Source: Clostridium_B lapidicellarium
GTDB lineage: Bacteria; Bacillota; Clostridia; Clostridiales; Clostridiaceae
Direction of reading: 5' to 3'
DNA length: 64,000 bases
NCBI RefSeq assembly: GCF_041224415.1
Contig: NZ_JBGFFE010000016.1
Location: 1 to 64,000 of the forward strand
Shown here: positions 16,944 to 25,157 of the stretch, one piece after another
Layout of the letters: every line of letters begins with the position of its first letter
How positions within the stretch are numbered: position 1 is the stretch's first letter
The notes under the pieces: generated by a model
Told to the model about the DNA's origin: nothing
What the model saw: only the letters and a program-made list of their open reading frames with translations
The model's database searches: none
Translations under genes and position numbers: made by a program

Positions 16944-17108
16944 AAAATATCCTCCCAATAAGATTTAGTGGGGAAAATACTCCCCACAGGCAAATTCAAA
17001 CTTAAGAATTGATCTATTTTATCTATTATAGGACATGATATGATTGACTGTCAACGCACCCTGCAAATGTCATAAAATATTGAGAATAGGACATATTAAG
17101 ATAATTTT

Positions 17109-18464
17109 TCAGTTTAATATTTCTTCCAATTTCTTTTTTTTATATTCATATCCCGGTTTTCCAAGAAAGGCAAGCATATTTTTTTTGTAAGCTTCAACTC
17201 CAGGCTGATTGAATGGATTTATTCCCATCAAATAACCGCTGATTCCACAGGACTTTTCAAAAAAATATACCATATATCCAAAATAATAGGCAGTCAGCTC
17301 AGGTACATTCAAAATTATCACGGGAACATTTCCCTTATTATGGGCCAAAACAGCTCCTTTAAAAGCTTGATGGTTTATAAAATCCATAGATTTACCATCT
17401 AGAAAATCAATTCCGTCAGGATCTTCAATGTCCTTTTTTATGAGGATCTCTCTCCTGGGCTTCTCGACATTTATAAAGGTCTCGAACATTATTCTAAGGC
17501 CCTGCTGTATATACTGTCCCATCGAATGAAGATCCGTAGAAAAATCTACCGAGGCAGGGAATATGCCCTTGTTGTCCTTACCCTGGCTCTCTGCAAAGAG
17601 CTGCTTCCACCATTCACCAAAATAGTGTAGGCACGGTTCAAAATTCACTATCATTTCAATGACTTTTCCCTTCCTGTAGAGAATATTTCTAGCCGCTGCA
17701 TATTGATAGGCAGGATTTTTCTGCAGATCTTCAACTTTATATTCCAAACATGCATCCTCTGCACCTCTCATCATCTCATCTATGTCTATACCTGCAGCTG
17801 ATATGGGCAAAAGCCCGACCGATGTAAGTACGGAATATCTCCCTCCTACATCATCCGGTATGGAAAAAGTTTCATATTCCTCTCTATCGGCTATTTTTCT
17901 CAAGACTCCCTTTTTGCTGTCCGTGGTTACATATATCCTATTTCTGGCTTCTTCCTTCCCATATTTTTCTTCGAGTAATTTCTTGAATATCTTAAATGCA
18001 ATAGCCGGTTCTGTAGTGGTGCCAGATTTTGAAATAACATTTATGGATAAATCCATTTCCTCCACAGTATGAACCAGATCGTACATATAGGTTGAACTCA
18101 TGTTATTTCCCGCATAAAAAACAGCTAAATTTTTTCTCTTATCCTTCGACAGCACATTGTTGAAACTATGTGAGAGCATTTCTATAGCTGCCCTGGCTCC
18201 TAAATAGGAACCACCCACACCTATGACTATAAGTGCATCAGAATTTTCCTTTATCTTTTGTGCCGCAGCCTTTATTCTGTTAAATTCATCTCTGTCATAA
18301 TATTTAGGTAGGTCGACCCATCCCAATAAATTATTTCCACTGCCATTTTTATTTTCTATCATGTCATGGGCTATTGAAAGATCGGGCTGCATATCCGCAA
18401 TTTCCTTTTCCTGTATGTATGGAACAGCTTTGCTTAAATCCAATTTTATACCTCTATTCAACAC
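17109..18464 (-). CDS. pgi: Glucose-6-phosphate isomerase
   Basis: The 451-aa enzyme interconverts glucose-6-phosphate and fructose-6-phosphate in glycolysis. Seen are VIGVGGSYLGARAA, the sugar-phosphate motif INVISKSGTTTEPAIAF near residue 140, the catalytic region FGEWWKQLFAESQGKD near 280, and NPFNQPGVEAYK near the C-terminus. The open frame extends 14 codons further to a TTG at 18506 without a ribosome site; GGAGGTGG lies about 10 bases before a GTG at 18462-18464, and other clostridial Pgi proteins begin at about this point, so that GTG (or the adjacent TTG) is chosen. Confidence 0.95.
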   Translation of the reverse strand: MLNRGIKLDLSKAVPYIQEKEIADMQPDLSIAHDMIENKNGSGNNLLGWVDLPKYYDRDEFNRIKAAAQKIKENSDALIVIGVGGSYLGARAAIEMLSHSFNNVLSKDKRKNLAVFYAGNNMSSTYMYDLVHTVEEMDLSINVISKSGTTTEPAIAFKIFKKLLEEKYGKEEARNRIYVTTDSKKGVLRKIADREEYETFSIPDDVGGRYSVLTSVGLLPISAAGIDIDEMMRGAEDACLEYKVEDLQKNPAYQYAAARNILYRKGKVIEMIVNFEPCLHYFGEWWKQLFAESQGKDNKGIFPASVDFSTDLHSMGQYIQQGLRIMFETFINVEKPRREILIKKDIEDPDGIDFLDGKSMDFINHQAFKGAVLAHNKGNVPVIILNVPELTAYYFGYMVYFFEKSCGISGYLMGINPFNQPGVEAYKKNMLAFLGKPGYEYKKKKLEEILN

Positions 18465-18640
18465 AGTTGATTTTCCACCTCCAGAATCTATGACTTGGTC
18501 TAACAAAAATAATATAATTCCATTATTAAATTCATCTTAAAAATATTAATTTATAACTATAATTTACCCAATATCTTAACATATATTATAGCATTACTAT
18601 AAGTAAAAAATGGATCCAATTACATCAATTGATAAGTGTT

Positions 18641-19540
18641 TCACACTTCCTGCTGTCCACCTGGCAAAGAGTGCAATTTATCAACTTTGGACAAAATCAC
18701 TGCAACGAATATAATTATGCATCCAACAATCATTCTTTTTGTAAACACTTCACCCAGTAAAAGTACAGACAAAAAACATCCAAAAACTGATTCCAGGGAC
18801 AATATTATGGAAGCATGGGTATCGGATGTATACTTCTGTGCTATATTCTGCACCAAAAATGCAATGGTAGTATTGAATATTACCAGGTACAATACTCCCA
18901 TTATTCCCTTATTATCTACAGCATGTACCGGAGGTTCAAACATAAGCGCTCCCATAAATGTAAACACACCTGCCGACAATAGTTGTATCGTTGTTAAATG
19001 TATGGGGTTTATACCTTTCCTGCCATAAATTCCAATTAAAACTATTTGAAAAGAATACACCACTGTAAAAAGAAGTGTTAAACTGTCTCCAAAACTTATA
19101 GATATATTTTGCCGTAAACTTAAAAAACCTATTCCGATTAAAGTTAAAAATCCGGCCAGTACAGCATAAATATTAGGTGTTTTTTTATTTACCAGCCATG
19201 AGACAAAAGGAACTATTGCCGCATAGGAAGCAGTTAAAAATGCCTGTTTCCCGGCAGTTGTATATTTAAGTCCAACAGTCTGAAAAGTTTGTCCCGCAAA
19301 CAAGACCAGTCCCAGGGTGATTCCGGCCACAAGGCTCTTTTTATCTATTCTCATCATCTTTTTAAAAAATATCAGATATAAAATAACTCCGGAACATAAA
19401 AATCTAAATGACAGCAGATAAAATGGAGTAATGCTCAGCAGGGCCACTTTAGCAGCTATAAAGCCTCCTCCCCATATCAGCGCAACCATTAGAAGGGAGA
19501 TATCCGCAATCAGAGACTCTCTTCCCCTTATATTTTTCAC
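18641..19540 (-). CDS. EamA/DMT-superfamily transporter
   Basis: The 299-aa membrane protein contains ten predicted helices arranged as two EamA repeats; each has the family pattern, for example ALIWGGGFIAAK in the first and SLESVFGCFLSVLLLGE in the second. The family exports or imports metabolites and amino acids; the substrate cannot be inferred. Translation starts at GTG behind GGGGG. It appears monocistronic. Confidence 0.9.
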   Translation of the reverse strand: MKNIRGRESLIADISLLMVALIWGGGFIAAKVALLSITPFYLLSFRFLCSGVILYLIFFKKMMRIDKKSLVAGITLGLVLFAGQTFQTVGLKYTTAGKQAFLTASYAAIVPFVSWLVNKKTPNIYAVLAGFLTLIGIGFLSLRQNISISFGDSLTLLFTVVYSFQIVLIGIYGRKGINPIHLTTIQLLSAGVFTFMGALMFEPPVHAVDNKGIMGVLYLVIFNTTIAFLVQNIAQKYTSDTHASIILSLESVFGCFLSVLLLGEVFTKRMIVGCIIIFVAVILSKVDKLHSLPGGQQEV

Positions 19541-19594
19541 CTTTATTATCCCCCTTCATAAAACATTATATTTATTATACAATAGAAAATGACC

Positions 19595-19613
19595 GTTTCA
19601 CAGAATATGAAAC
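19595..19613 (-). terminator. Hairpin downstream of the 78-aa gene
   Basis: GTTTCA and TGAAAC (6 bp, 7-nt loop), with a partly paired GACC/GCC base, are followed on the reverse strand by TCATTTTCTA. It lies 24 bp beyond the stop of the gene at 19637. Confidence 0.5.
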
Positions 19614-19636
19614 AGCCATCTTCCTACCTTTATCTA

Positions 19637-19873
19637 TTATTTCAAATACCATCTTGACGCATTAATTTTCATATTCAAATTACCGGCAGACGGCTCAAAA
19701 CTTTTTATTACCTTATCTTCTTCTTGAAGTTCACATAAAGCGTCATAAATCAGAGAAGTATCCAATTTTAAAAGGAATTTTAAAGTAGCCACCGGACATT
19801 CGCTCAACTCACTTATGTAATTATGTTTTCTTAATATGTCTAATATTTGTTGCTTTAAATCTTCTTTATCCAT
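19637..19873 (-). CDS. Small conserved protein, possibly winged-helix (78 aa)
   Basis: The 78-aa product starts at ATG behind GAGGAGG. Its sequence (LKQQILDILRKHNYISELS, then LDTSLIYDALCELQEEDKVIKSF) has the helix spacing of a small winged-helix fold, but no family was recognised. It is separated from the EamA transporter gene by a hairpin. Function unknown. Confidence 0.65.
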   Translation of the reverse strand: MDKEDLKQQILDILRKHNYISELSECPVATLKFLLKLDTSLIYDALCELQEEDKVIKSFEPSAGNLNMKINASRWYLK

Positions 19874-20013
19874 AACATCATTTCCTCCTCAATTTTTATA
19901 TCTATTAAATTTCTACAAATAATGATAATATCCTGCTGGAATAAGAATATGGTAATATTTACTGGTTGATAATTGTTTTTATAGACCTATTCATAATCCA
20001 CACATTCCCGCAA

Positions 20014-20043
20014 AAAGACACCCGTATTCAACCGGCTGTCTTT
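20014..20043 (-). terminator. Terminator downstream of the 64-aa gene
   Basis: AAAGACA (20014-20020) pairs with TGTCTTT (20037-20043), with inner CCG/CGG pairing. On the reverse strand it is followed by TTTTTGC. It lies about 110 nt beyond the 64-aa gene; the sequence between holds no credible ORF. Confidence 0.65.
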
Positions 20044-20152
20044 AAATTGAAATAAAGGTATGTAGGTGAGCAATTACAGAGAAATTGTAAATTCACAAAA
20101 TCATGTTATACGAGAAAGAACTTATATATAGACAAGCAACTTCTTCCAAAAA

Positions 20153-20347
20153 TTACTTGTTATTTTCTTTTTCAGGTTTATCTATCTTAACTTTAACATC
20201 TGTCAAAATTTTGTCTTTTGAAATACCAGCCTTGCTTTCAAAAAACATTTTAAGCTTATCCTGTTTATAGCAGAAAATTGAGATGATGGATAAGCTCAAT
20301 ACTCCGGTAATTGAAAGCACTACAATACACAAAAAGAAAAAGTTCAT
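20153..20347 (-). CDS. Small single-span membrane protein (64 aa)
   Basis: This 64-aa product has one N-terminal hydrophobic helix (residues 3-26) and a charged C-terminal tail rich in Lys, Asp and Glu. The ATG is preceded by GGAGGGGG at a normal distance. No homologous family was recognised. It appears monocistronic with a terminator about 110 nt downstream. Confidence 0.6.
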   Translation of the reverse strand: MNFFFLCIVVLSITGVLSLSIISIFCYKQDKLKMFFESKAGISKDKILTDVKVKIDKPEKENNK

Positions 20348-20732
20348 TCACATTACCCCCTCCCATTGCGCCAATCTATCTTCCCTGTAATCACTCACAA
20401 AGTAATGATGGAAAGGGGAAATTCCATATAACATGGTCCATTACTATTAAATACATTATAGCATAATATTGGTAATATTTGAAAGATACCAAATTTACTT
20501 ATTTTTTATATTTATGTTAACAAACTATACATATTGAATTAGGGTTATATGCAAGGACTATTTTTGTCTACCGGAAGGCAATCGGTGTGCAAAACCATTT
20601 ATGCTTTCCTTTCGGTTAGTATATAACTATAATGTGTGTACTTGATTAAATTCGCATTTAAAATATAATTATAGTTACAGGTCAATATGTCAATTAAAAA
20701 CATGAGACCTAAATTTAAAGGGAGGTAATTTT
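20348..20732. other. Intergenic region upstream of the flavin reductase gene
   Basis: This region is AT-rich. It holds an imperfect hairpin (20568-20619: CTACCGGAAGG against CCTTTCGGTTAG) and directly overlapping it the operator-like motif at 20616-20630. No ORF with a ribosome site was seen. The GC-rich hairpin differs in composition from its surroundings. Confidence 0.5.
20616..20630. promoter_or_regulatory. Candidate HxlR operator before the flavin reductase gene
   Basis: TTAGTATATAACTAT is a near-palindrome (TTAGT and ACTAW around ATATA). The same 15-bp pattern recurs as TTGGTATATAACTAA at 21657-21671, just upstream of the hxlR-type gene. Sharing between the two promoters suggests one regulator controls both. 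Confidence 0.55.
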
Positions 20733-21230
20733 ATGAAAAAAATTACACTTAATGCGGCATGCGAACTAACGTCGCCAAATCCGGTAACGCTTGTTTGTAC
20801 CGAAAAACCAAACGGCAATACCAACCTGGCAACAGTAGCATGGTATACCTATCTGTCCTATGAGCCCCCAATGATTGGCTTTTCAATGGGAAAGAATTCT
20901 TATAGTGGTGAAATGGTACGAAAAAACAAAAAGGTAATTTTAGCAATGCCGAGTGCAGAAATTGCGAAAGCTGCTTTTTCCTGCGGCACAGCATCCGGAC
21001 GTAATACAGATAAAGCAAAAGAGTTCGGTATTAAGCTGACAGATGTTGAAAATAGCAGCATAAAAATACCTGTTGGCACCTATCTTGCCATTGAAAGTAC
21101 CCTAACTGAAACAGTAGATGTAGGCGGCAGCTATTTTTATGTCTGCACCGTGGATAACATATATGGTGACAACACCAAAGAAGCCATCTTTGCGTGGGAT
21201 GGTTATAATACTTTACGGCCGGCAAAATAA
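20733..21230 (+). CDS. Flavin reductase family protein
   Basis: The 165-aa protein belongs to the flavin reductase-like FMN-binding split-barrel family. Seen are the N-terminal NPVTLVCTEKPNGNTNLATVAWYTYLSYEPP segment, SMGKNSYSGEMVRKNK (flavin contact region) and the late GGSYFYVCTVDNIYGD segment. Members bind FMN and supply reduced flavin or act as electron carriers; partner unknown. The ribosome site is GGGAGG. Codon choice is visibly more GC-rich than in neighbouring genes, and the gene is convergent with an HxlR-type regulator, so the pair may have been acquired together. Confidence 0.85.
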   Translation: MKKITLNAACELTSPNPVTLVCTEKPNGNTNLATVAWYTYLSYEPPMIGFSMGKNSYSGEMVRKNKKVILAMPSAEIAKAAFSCGTASGRNTDKAKEFGIKLTDVENSSIKIPVGTYLAIESTLTETVDVGGSYFYVCTVDNIYGDNTKEAIFAWDGYNTLRPAK

Positions 21231-21244
21231 ATAGATCAACAAAA

Positions 21245-21285
21245 GAAAAAAACGGCGGTTCAACTTCAAAACCACCGCTTTTTCC
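21245..21285. terminator. Bidirectional terminator between flavin reductase and hxlR-type genes
   Basis: GCGGT (21255-21259) pairs with ACCGC (21274-21278), flanked by an A-run on the left and T5 on the right, so it can serve both convergent genes. The stem is short and GC-rich. Confidence 0.6.
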
Positions 21286-21295
21286 GTTTAAACAA

Positions 21296-21643
21296 TCAAA
21301 TCCGATTTGCTGTTCCCCATGCACACATCATATCAAGAATCGGAATCAAGGATTTCCCACGTTCCGATAAACTGTATTCCACCTTAGGAGGAATTTGTGG
21401 ATATTCATTTCTAATAATGAGCTGATCCGCCTCCATTTTTTTCAACGTACTACTTAATGTTTTGAACGAAATTGTACCCAAACAGCGCTTCAGTTCATTA
21501 AATCTCATTACCGGTTTATATTCCGCGAGCCAATACATTATAATCATCTTATACTTTCCATTAATTAGCGATAATGTATATCCAAATCCTGTCTGATTTA
21601 TATCCACACCAGTAGGACTACAATTTTCTATTGACATTTTCAC
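21296..21643 (-). CDS. HxlR-family winged-helix transcriptional regulator
   Basis: The 115-aa protein carries the HxlR domain: GFGYTLSLINGKYKMIIMYWL, RFNELKRCLGTISFKTLSSTLKKME and the wing ending VEYSLSERGKSLIPILDMM. HxlR proteins are dimeric regulators, often responding to redox or aldehyde stress, and frequently control an adjacent oxidoreductase. Here the adjacent convergent gene encodes a flavin reductase and both promoters carry the same 15-bp motif, which supports control of that gene and itself. Confidence 0.93.
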   Translation of the reverse strand: MKMSIENCSPTGVDINQTGFGYTLSLINGKYKMIIMYWLAEYKPVMRFNELKRCLGTISFKTLSSTLKKMEADQLIIRNEYPQIPPKVEYSLSERGKSLIPILDMMCAWGTANRI

Positions 21644-21656
21644 GCTCTCCTTAAGT

Positions 21657-21671
21657 TTGGTATATAACTAA
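21657..21671. promoter_or_regulatory. Candidate HxlR operator before the regulator gene
   Basis: TTGGTATATAACTAA matches the element at 20616-20630 at 13 of 15 positions. It lies just upstream of the regulator's ribosome site region, in a position suitable for autoregulation. Confidence 0.55.
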
Positions 21672-21716
21672 TATAACATTCTAGATTATAATTAAATAGA
21701 AGTCAATATTACATAT

Positions 21717-23249
21717 TTACTCCCACTCTATGGTGGCAGGCGGTTTGCTCGTTATATCATATACAACTCTGTTTACACCCTTGACTTCATTTACTATTCT
21801 CCTGGACACTCTATCCAATACAGGATAGGGTATCTTTGCCCAGTCAGAGGTCATGGCATCTGTGGAAACAACAGCTCTAAGGGCAACAGTATAGCAGTAA
21901 GTCCTCTCGTCACCCATAACTCCCACAGAACGTATATTGGGAAGACATGCAAAATACTGCCATATGGATTCATCCAATCCTGCACTGGCTATCTCCTCCC
22001 TAAAGATGGCATCTGCTTCTCTGGTTATCTCAAGCTTTTCCTCAGTTACCTCTCCCAGAACCCTTATTGCAAGCCCGGGTCCGGGGAATGGCTGCCTCCA
22101 TACTAATTTATGAGGTAAACCAAGCTTCTCCCCCACTGCCCTGACTTCATCTTTAAACAGCTCCCTTAAAGGTTCTATAAGCTTAAGGTTCATGTTCTTG
22201 GGAAGTCCACCTACATTGTGATGGCTTTTTATAGTCGCAGAAGTTCCAAGGCCGCTTTCAACCACATCGGGGTATATGGTTCCCTGAACCAAAAAACCTA
22301 TCTCACCCAGTTTTTTAGCTTCTTCTTCAAATACCCTTATAAATTCCTCTCCTATTATCTTTCTCTTCTTTTCAGGATCAGATACTCCCTTTAATTTTCT
22401 CAGAAATCTGTCTCTGGCATTTACCCTTATAAAATTCATATCAAATTGTCTTTTAAACACATGTTCTACCTGATCTCCCTCGTCTTTTCGAAGAAGTCCG
22501 TGATCTACAAAAATACAGGTAAGTTTTTTACCAACAGCTTTATGTACAAGAACTGCTGCTACGGAAGAATCCACTCCGCCGGACATGGCACATATTACCT
22601 TTTTGTCCCCAACTTTTTTTCTGATAAGTTTAACTTTGTCTTCTACAAAAGAAGACATGGACCAATCTGCCTTTAAATTACAGATTTTAAATAAAAAATT
22701 TGCAATCATTTTTTTACCAAAAGGAGTATGTTGGACTTCGGGATGAAATTGGACCCCATATATTTTTCTGGAGTCATTTCCCACCGCCGCCACTGGACAT
22801 TCATCCGTAGCAGCTATAATCTTAAAACCTTCCGGTGCACGGGACACCACATCCGTATGACTCATCCAGCAGCTCTGCTTCTCATCTATGCCACTGAACA
22901 ATATACTGCTGCTGTCCAGAGTCACATCTGCTTTACCATATTCCCTAACCGGAGCACTTTTAACCTCTCCGCCAAGATTTGCACATATGAATTGATGCCC
23001 ATAACATATTCCCAAAATGGGAATTCCCAGTTTGAAAATACTGCCGCTTATCTTAGGTGCACCTTTGCCATACACACTTTTAGGGCCTCCGGTAAATATT
23101 ATGCCTCCGGGATTTTTATCTATTATATCCTTTAAAGGACAAGTATATGGAACTATCTCACAATACACATTATTTTCTCTAACTCTTCTGGCTATAAGCT
23201 GATTATACTGCCCCCCAAAATCCACTACAACAACTGTCTGCTTATCCAT
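21717..23249 (-). CDS. guaA: GMP synthase (glutamine-hydrolysing)
   Basis: The 510-aa enzyme converts XMP to GMP with ATP and glutamine. The N-terminal class I amidotransferase shows FTGGPKSVYG and the nucleophile in LGICYGHQ (about residue 80) with the HPEVQHT histidine/glutamate. The ATP pyrophosphatase domain begins near residue 200 with the P-loop CAMSGGVDSSVAA. The C-terminal dimerisation domain ends YDITSKPPATIEWE, the family C-terminus. It lies 93 bp downstream of guaB on the same strand, so the pair probably forms a guanine-nucleotide operon under the upstream riboswitch. Confidence 0.98.
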   Translation of the reverse strand: MDKQTVVVVDFGGQYNQLIARRVRENNVYCEIVPYTCPLKDIIDKNPGGIIFTGGPKSVYGKGAPKISGSIFKLGIPILGICYGHQFICANLGGEVKSAPVREYGKADVTLDSSSILFSGIDEKQSCWMSHTDVVSRAPEGFKIIAATDECPVAAVGNDSRKIYGVQFHPEVQHTPFGKKMIANFLFKICNLKADWSMSSFVEDKVKLIRKKVGDKKVICAMSGGVDSSVAAVLVHKAVGKKLTCIFVDHGLLRKDEGDQVEHVFKRQFDMNFIRVNARDRFLRKLKGVSDPEKKRKIIGEEFIRVFEEEAKKLGEIGFLVQGTIYPDVVESGLGTSATIKSHHNVGGLPKNMNLKLIEPLRELFKDEVRAVGEKLGLPHKLVWRQPFPGPGLAIRVLGEVTEEKLEITREADAIFREEIASAGLDESIWQYFACLPNIRSVGVMGDERTYCYTVALRAVVSTDAMTSDWAKIPYPVLDRVSRRIVNEVKGVNRVVYDITSKPPATIEWE

Positions 23250-23342
23250 AGATATTTTAATTTCCTCCTAACCGCTTAAAATAATTATCAATATAAAATT
23301 ATACCATTTAAAAACATATAATGTATATATAAATTCAGCAGG

Positions 23343-24800
23343 TTATTCCTGCCTTACACTATAGTTGGGTGCTTCTCTGGTCATGGATATATCATGGGGA
23401 TGACTTTCCCTAAGCCCTGCAGAAGATTGAATTACAAAAGTAGCTTTTTCATACAGATCTTTTAAAGTAGGGGCTCCCAGATATCCCATTCCAGAACGTA
23501 TTCCTCCTATAAGCTGAAAAATAGTATCTGCTACAGGTCCCTTACAAGGCACCCTACCTTCCACTCCTTCCGGAACCAATTTCTTGTTTCCCTCCTGAAA
23601 ATATCTGTCTTTGCTTCCACAAGCCATTGCAGCTAATGAACCCATTCCTCTATAAACCTTATAGCTTCTTCCCTTATATATTTCAGTTTCACCTGGAGCT
23701 TCATCGCAGCCTGCAAACATAGAGCCCATCATAGCCACTTTTGCACCTGCGGCCAGTGCCTTTACTATGTCTCCTGAATATTTTATACCGCCGTCCGCAA
23801 TTATAGGGATGCCAAATTTATTTGCTTCCTCCACACAGTCCATTATCGCCGTAAGCTGTGGTACTCCTACTCCCGATATCACTCTCGTGGTACATATGGA
23901 ACCCGGTCCAATACCCACCTTTACTGAATCTGCTCCAGATTTTATCAGATCTCTAACTGCCTCACCAGTTGCAACATTTCCTGCAATAATCTGCAATTCC
24001 GGATATTTTTCCTTTATAGTTTTGACTGCATTTAAAACTCCTTTAGAGTGACCATGGGCCGTATCCACAGTTATGACATCCACCCCGGCCCTAACCAGCT
24101 CATCCACTCTATCCATCATGTCTTTGGTAACACCTACCGCCGCACCACAAAGGAGTCTGCCGCTGTCGTCCTTGGCACTTTGAGGAAATCTTTTGACTTT
24201 TTCTATGTCTTTTATAGTTATAAGTCCCCTCAGATTATTATTTTCATCCACTAAAGGCAATTTTTCTATTTTATGCGTCTTAAGTATTTTTTTAGCTTCT
24301 TCAATAGTAGTATCTTCCGGAGCTGTTATGAGTCCGCTGCTGGTCATAACCCGGGAAATTTTTTTCTCATAATCATCTTCAAAAACTATATCCCTGTTCG
24401 TAATTATTCCCACCAGTTTCCCATTTGTAGTTATGGGGATACCCGATATCCTGTATTTGCTCATAAGTGCCAGAGCATCATTTATGCTATTATCTGGCGA
24501 AAGATAAAATGGGTTTGTAATTACTCCGTTTTCCTGTCTCTTCACCTTGTCCACTTCTCCGGCCTGCTGCTCTATGGACATATTTTTATGTATTATCCCA
24601 ATACCGCCTTCTCTTGCCATGGCAATCGCCATTTTTGAATCGGTAACAGTATCCATACTGGCACTCATAAGAGGTATATTCAATTTTATTTTTTTAGTTA
24701 AATTGGTCTTAACGGATACCTCTTTTGGTAAAACTTCAGATTTATTTGGTACTAAAAGTACATCGTCAAAAGTATAGGCCTTTTTTAAAATTTTTGCCAC
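23343..24800 (-). CDS. guaB: IMP dehydrogenase
   Basis: The 485-aa enzyme oxidises IMP to XMP with NAD+, the first committed step to guanine nucleotides. Visible in order are an N-terminal barrel start (AYTFDDVLLVPNKSE), two CBS domains (about residues 95-205), the catalytic-cysteine loop GIGPGSICTTR near residue 300, the phosphate-binding DGGIKYSGDIVKALAAGA and MGSMFAGCDEAPGE. Length is standard. It is preceded by a guanine riboswitch and terminator, and followed by guaA. Confidence 0.98.
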   Translation of the reverse strand: MAKILKKAYTFDDVLLVPNKSEVLPKEVSVKTNLTKKIKLNIPLMSASMDTVTDSKMAIAMAREGGIGIIHKNMSIEQQAGEVDKVKRQENGVITNPFYLSPDNSINDALALMSKYRISGIPITTNGKLVGIITNRDIVFEDDYEKKISRVMTSSGLITAPEDTTIEEAKKILKTHKIEKLPLVDENNNLRGLITIKDIEKVKRFPQSAKDDSGRLLCGAAVGVTKDMMDRVDELVRAGVDVITVDTAHGHSKGVLNAVKTIKEKYPELQIIAGNVATGEAVRDLIKSGADSVKVGIGPGSICTTRVISGVGVPQLTAIMDCVEEANKFGIPIIADGGIKYSGDIVKALAAGAKVAMMGSMFAGCDEAPGETEIYKGRSYKVYRGMGSLAAMACGSKDRYFQEGNKKLVPEGVEGRVPCKGPVADTIFQLIGGIRSGMGYLGAPTLKDLYEKATFVIQSSAGLRESHPHDISMTREAPNYSVRQE

Positions 24801-24848
24801 TTAAAATCACTCCTAAAATAAATAATATTATTGTTAAAATGCTTTAAC

Positions 24849-24894
24849 AAAAAAGCCCTACTAAATTCACCTGCAATGAATATAATATGGCTTT
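24849..24894 (-). terminator. Riboswitch-controlled intrinsic terminator before guaB
   Basis: On the reverse strand AAAGCC (complement 24889-24894) pairs with GGGCTTTTTT, through an extended interrupted stem with ATTCA/TGAAT near the loop. Six Ts follow. It lies between the purine aptamer and guaB, as expected for attenuation in which guanine binding favours termination. Confidence 0.85.
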
Positions 24895-24906
24895 ATTATA
24901 ACAACT

Positions 24907-24976
24907 CCATTCATAGTCGGAAATTTACGGCTTCCGGTAGATACTTCCTGCCATATTGAGGAAATATATGAAATGG
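24907..24976 (-). promoter_or_regulatory. Guanine (purine) riboswitch aptamer
   Basis: The reverse strand shows the purine aptamer: P1 (CCATT..CATA with TATGAATGG), P2 TTCCT/AGGAA with loop CAATATGGC, junction GTATCTACC, P3 GGAA/TTCC with loop GCCGTAAAT, and junction GACTATG. The junction pyrimidine that decides specificity is C (GACTATG), the guanine/hypoxanthine form; adenine riboswitches have U there. Control of guaB is therefore sensible feedback. Confidence 0.93.
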
Positions 24977-25101
24977 ATAAAAATTTATTCTTGTTACAAA
25001 TTTAGATATATTTCTATCTGTCTTATTAACTATTTACACTATTTTATTCAATTTTTTCGTTTTTGTCAATATAAATTTGATGTCAAGTCAAAAACAGCAT
25101 A
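24977..25101. other. AT-rich intergenic region upstream of the guaB riboswitch
   Basis: This stretch holds the guaB promoter region and part of the groEL 3' flank. No additional gene was seen. Confidence 0.45.
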
Positions 25102-25136
25102 TAAAAAATAACCCCGTATCCAATGATAGGGGTTAC
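25102..25136 (-). terminator. Terminator of groES-groEL
   Basis: On the reverse strand AACCCC pairs with GGGGTT, extended by TATC/GATA with one bulged C, followed by ATTTTTTAT. It lies about 20 bp beyond the groEL stop. Confidence 0.9.
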
Positions 25137-25157
25137 TAAAATTCAACAGCCTGGAAA

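Noticed and set aside
16968..16987. GTGGGG/CCCCAC hairpin as a pgi or membrane protein terminator
   Set aside because: It lies just upstream of a ribosome site and no T-tract follows, so terminator function is not supported.
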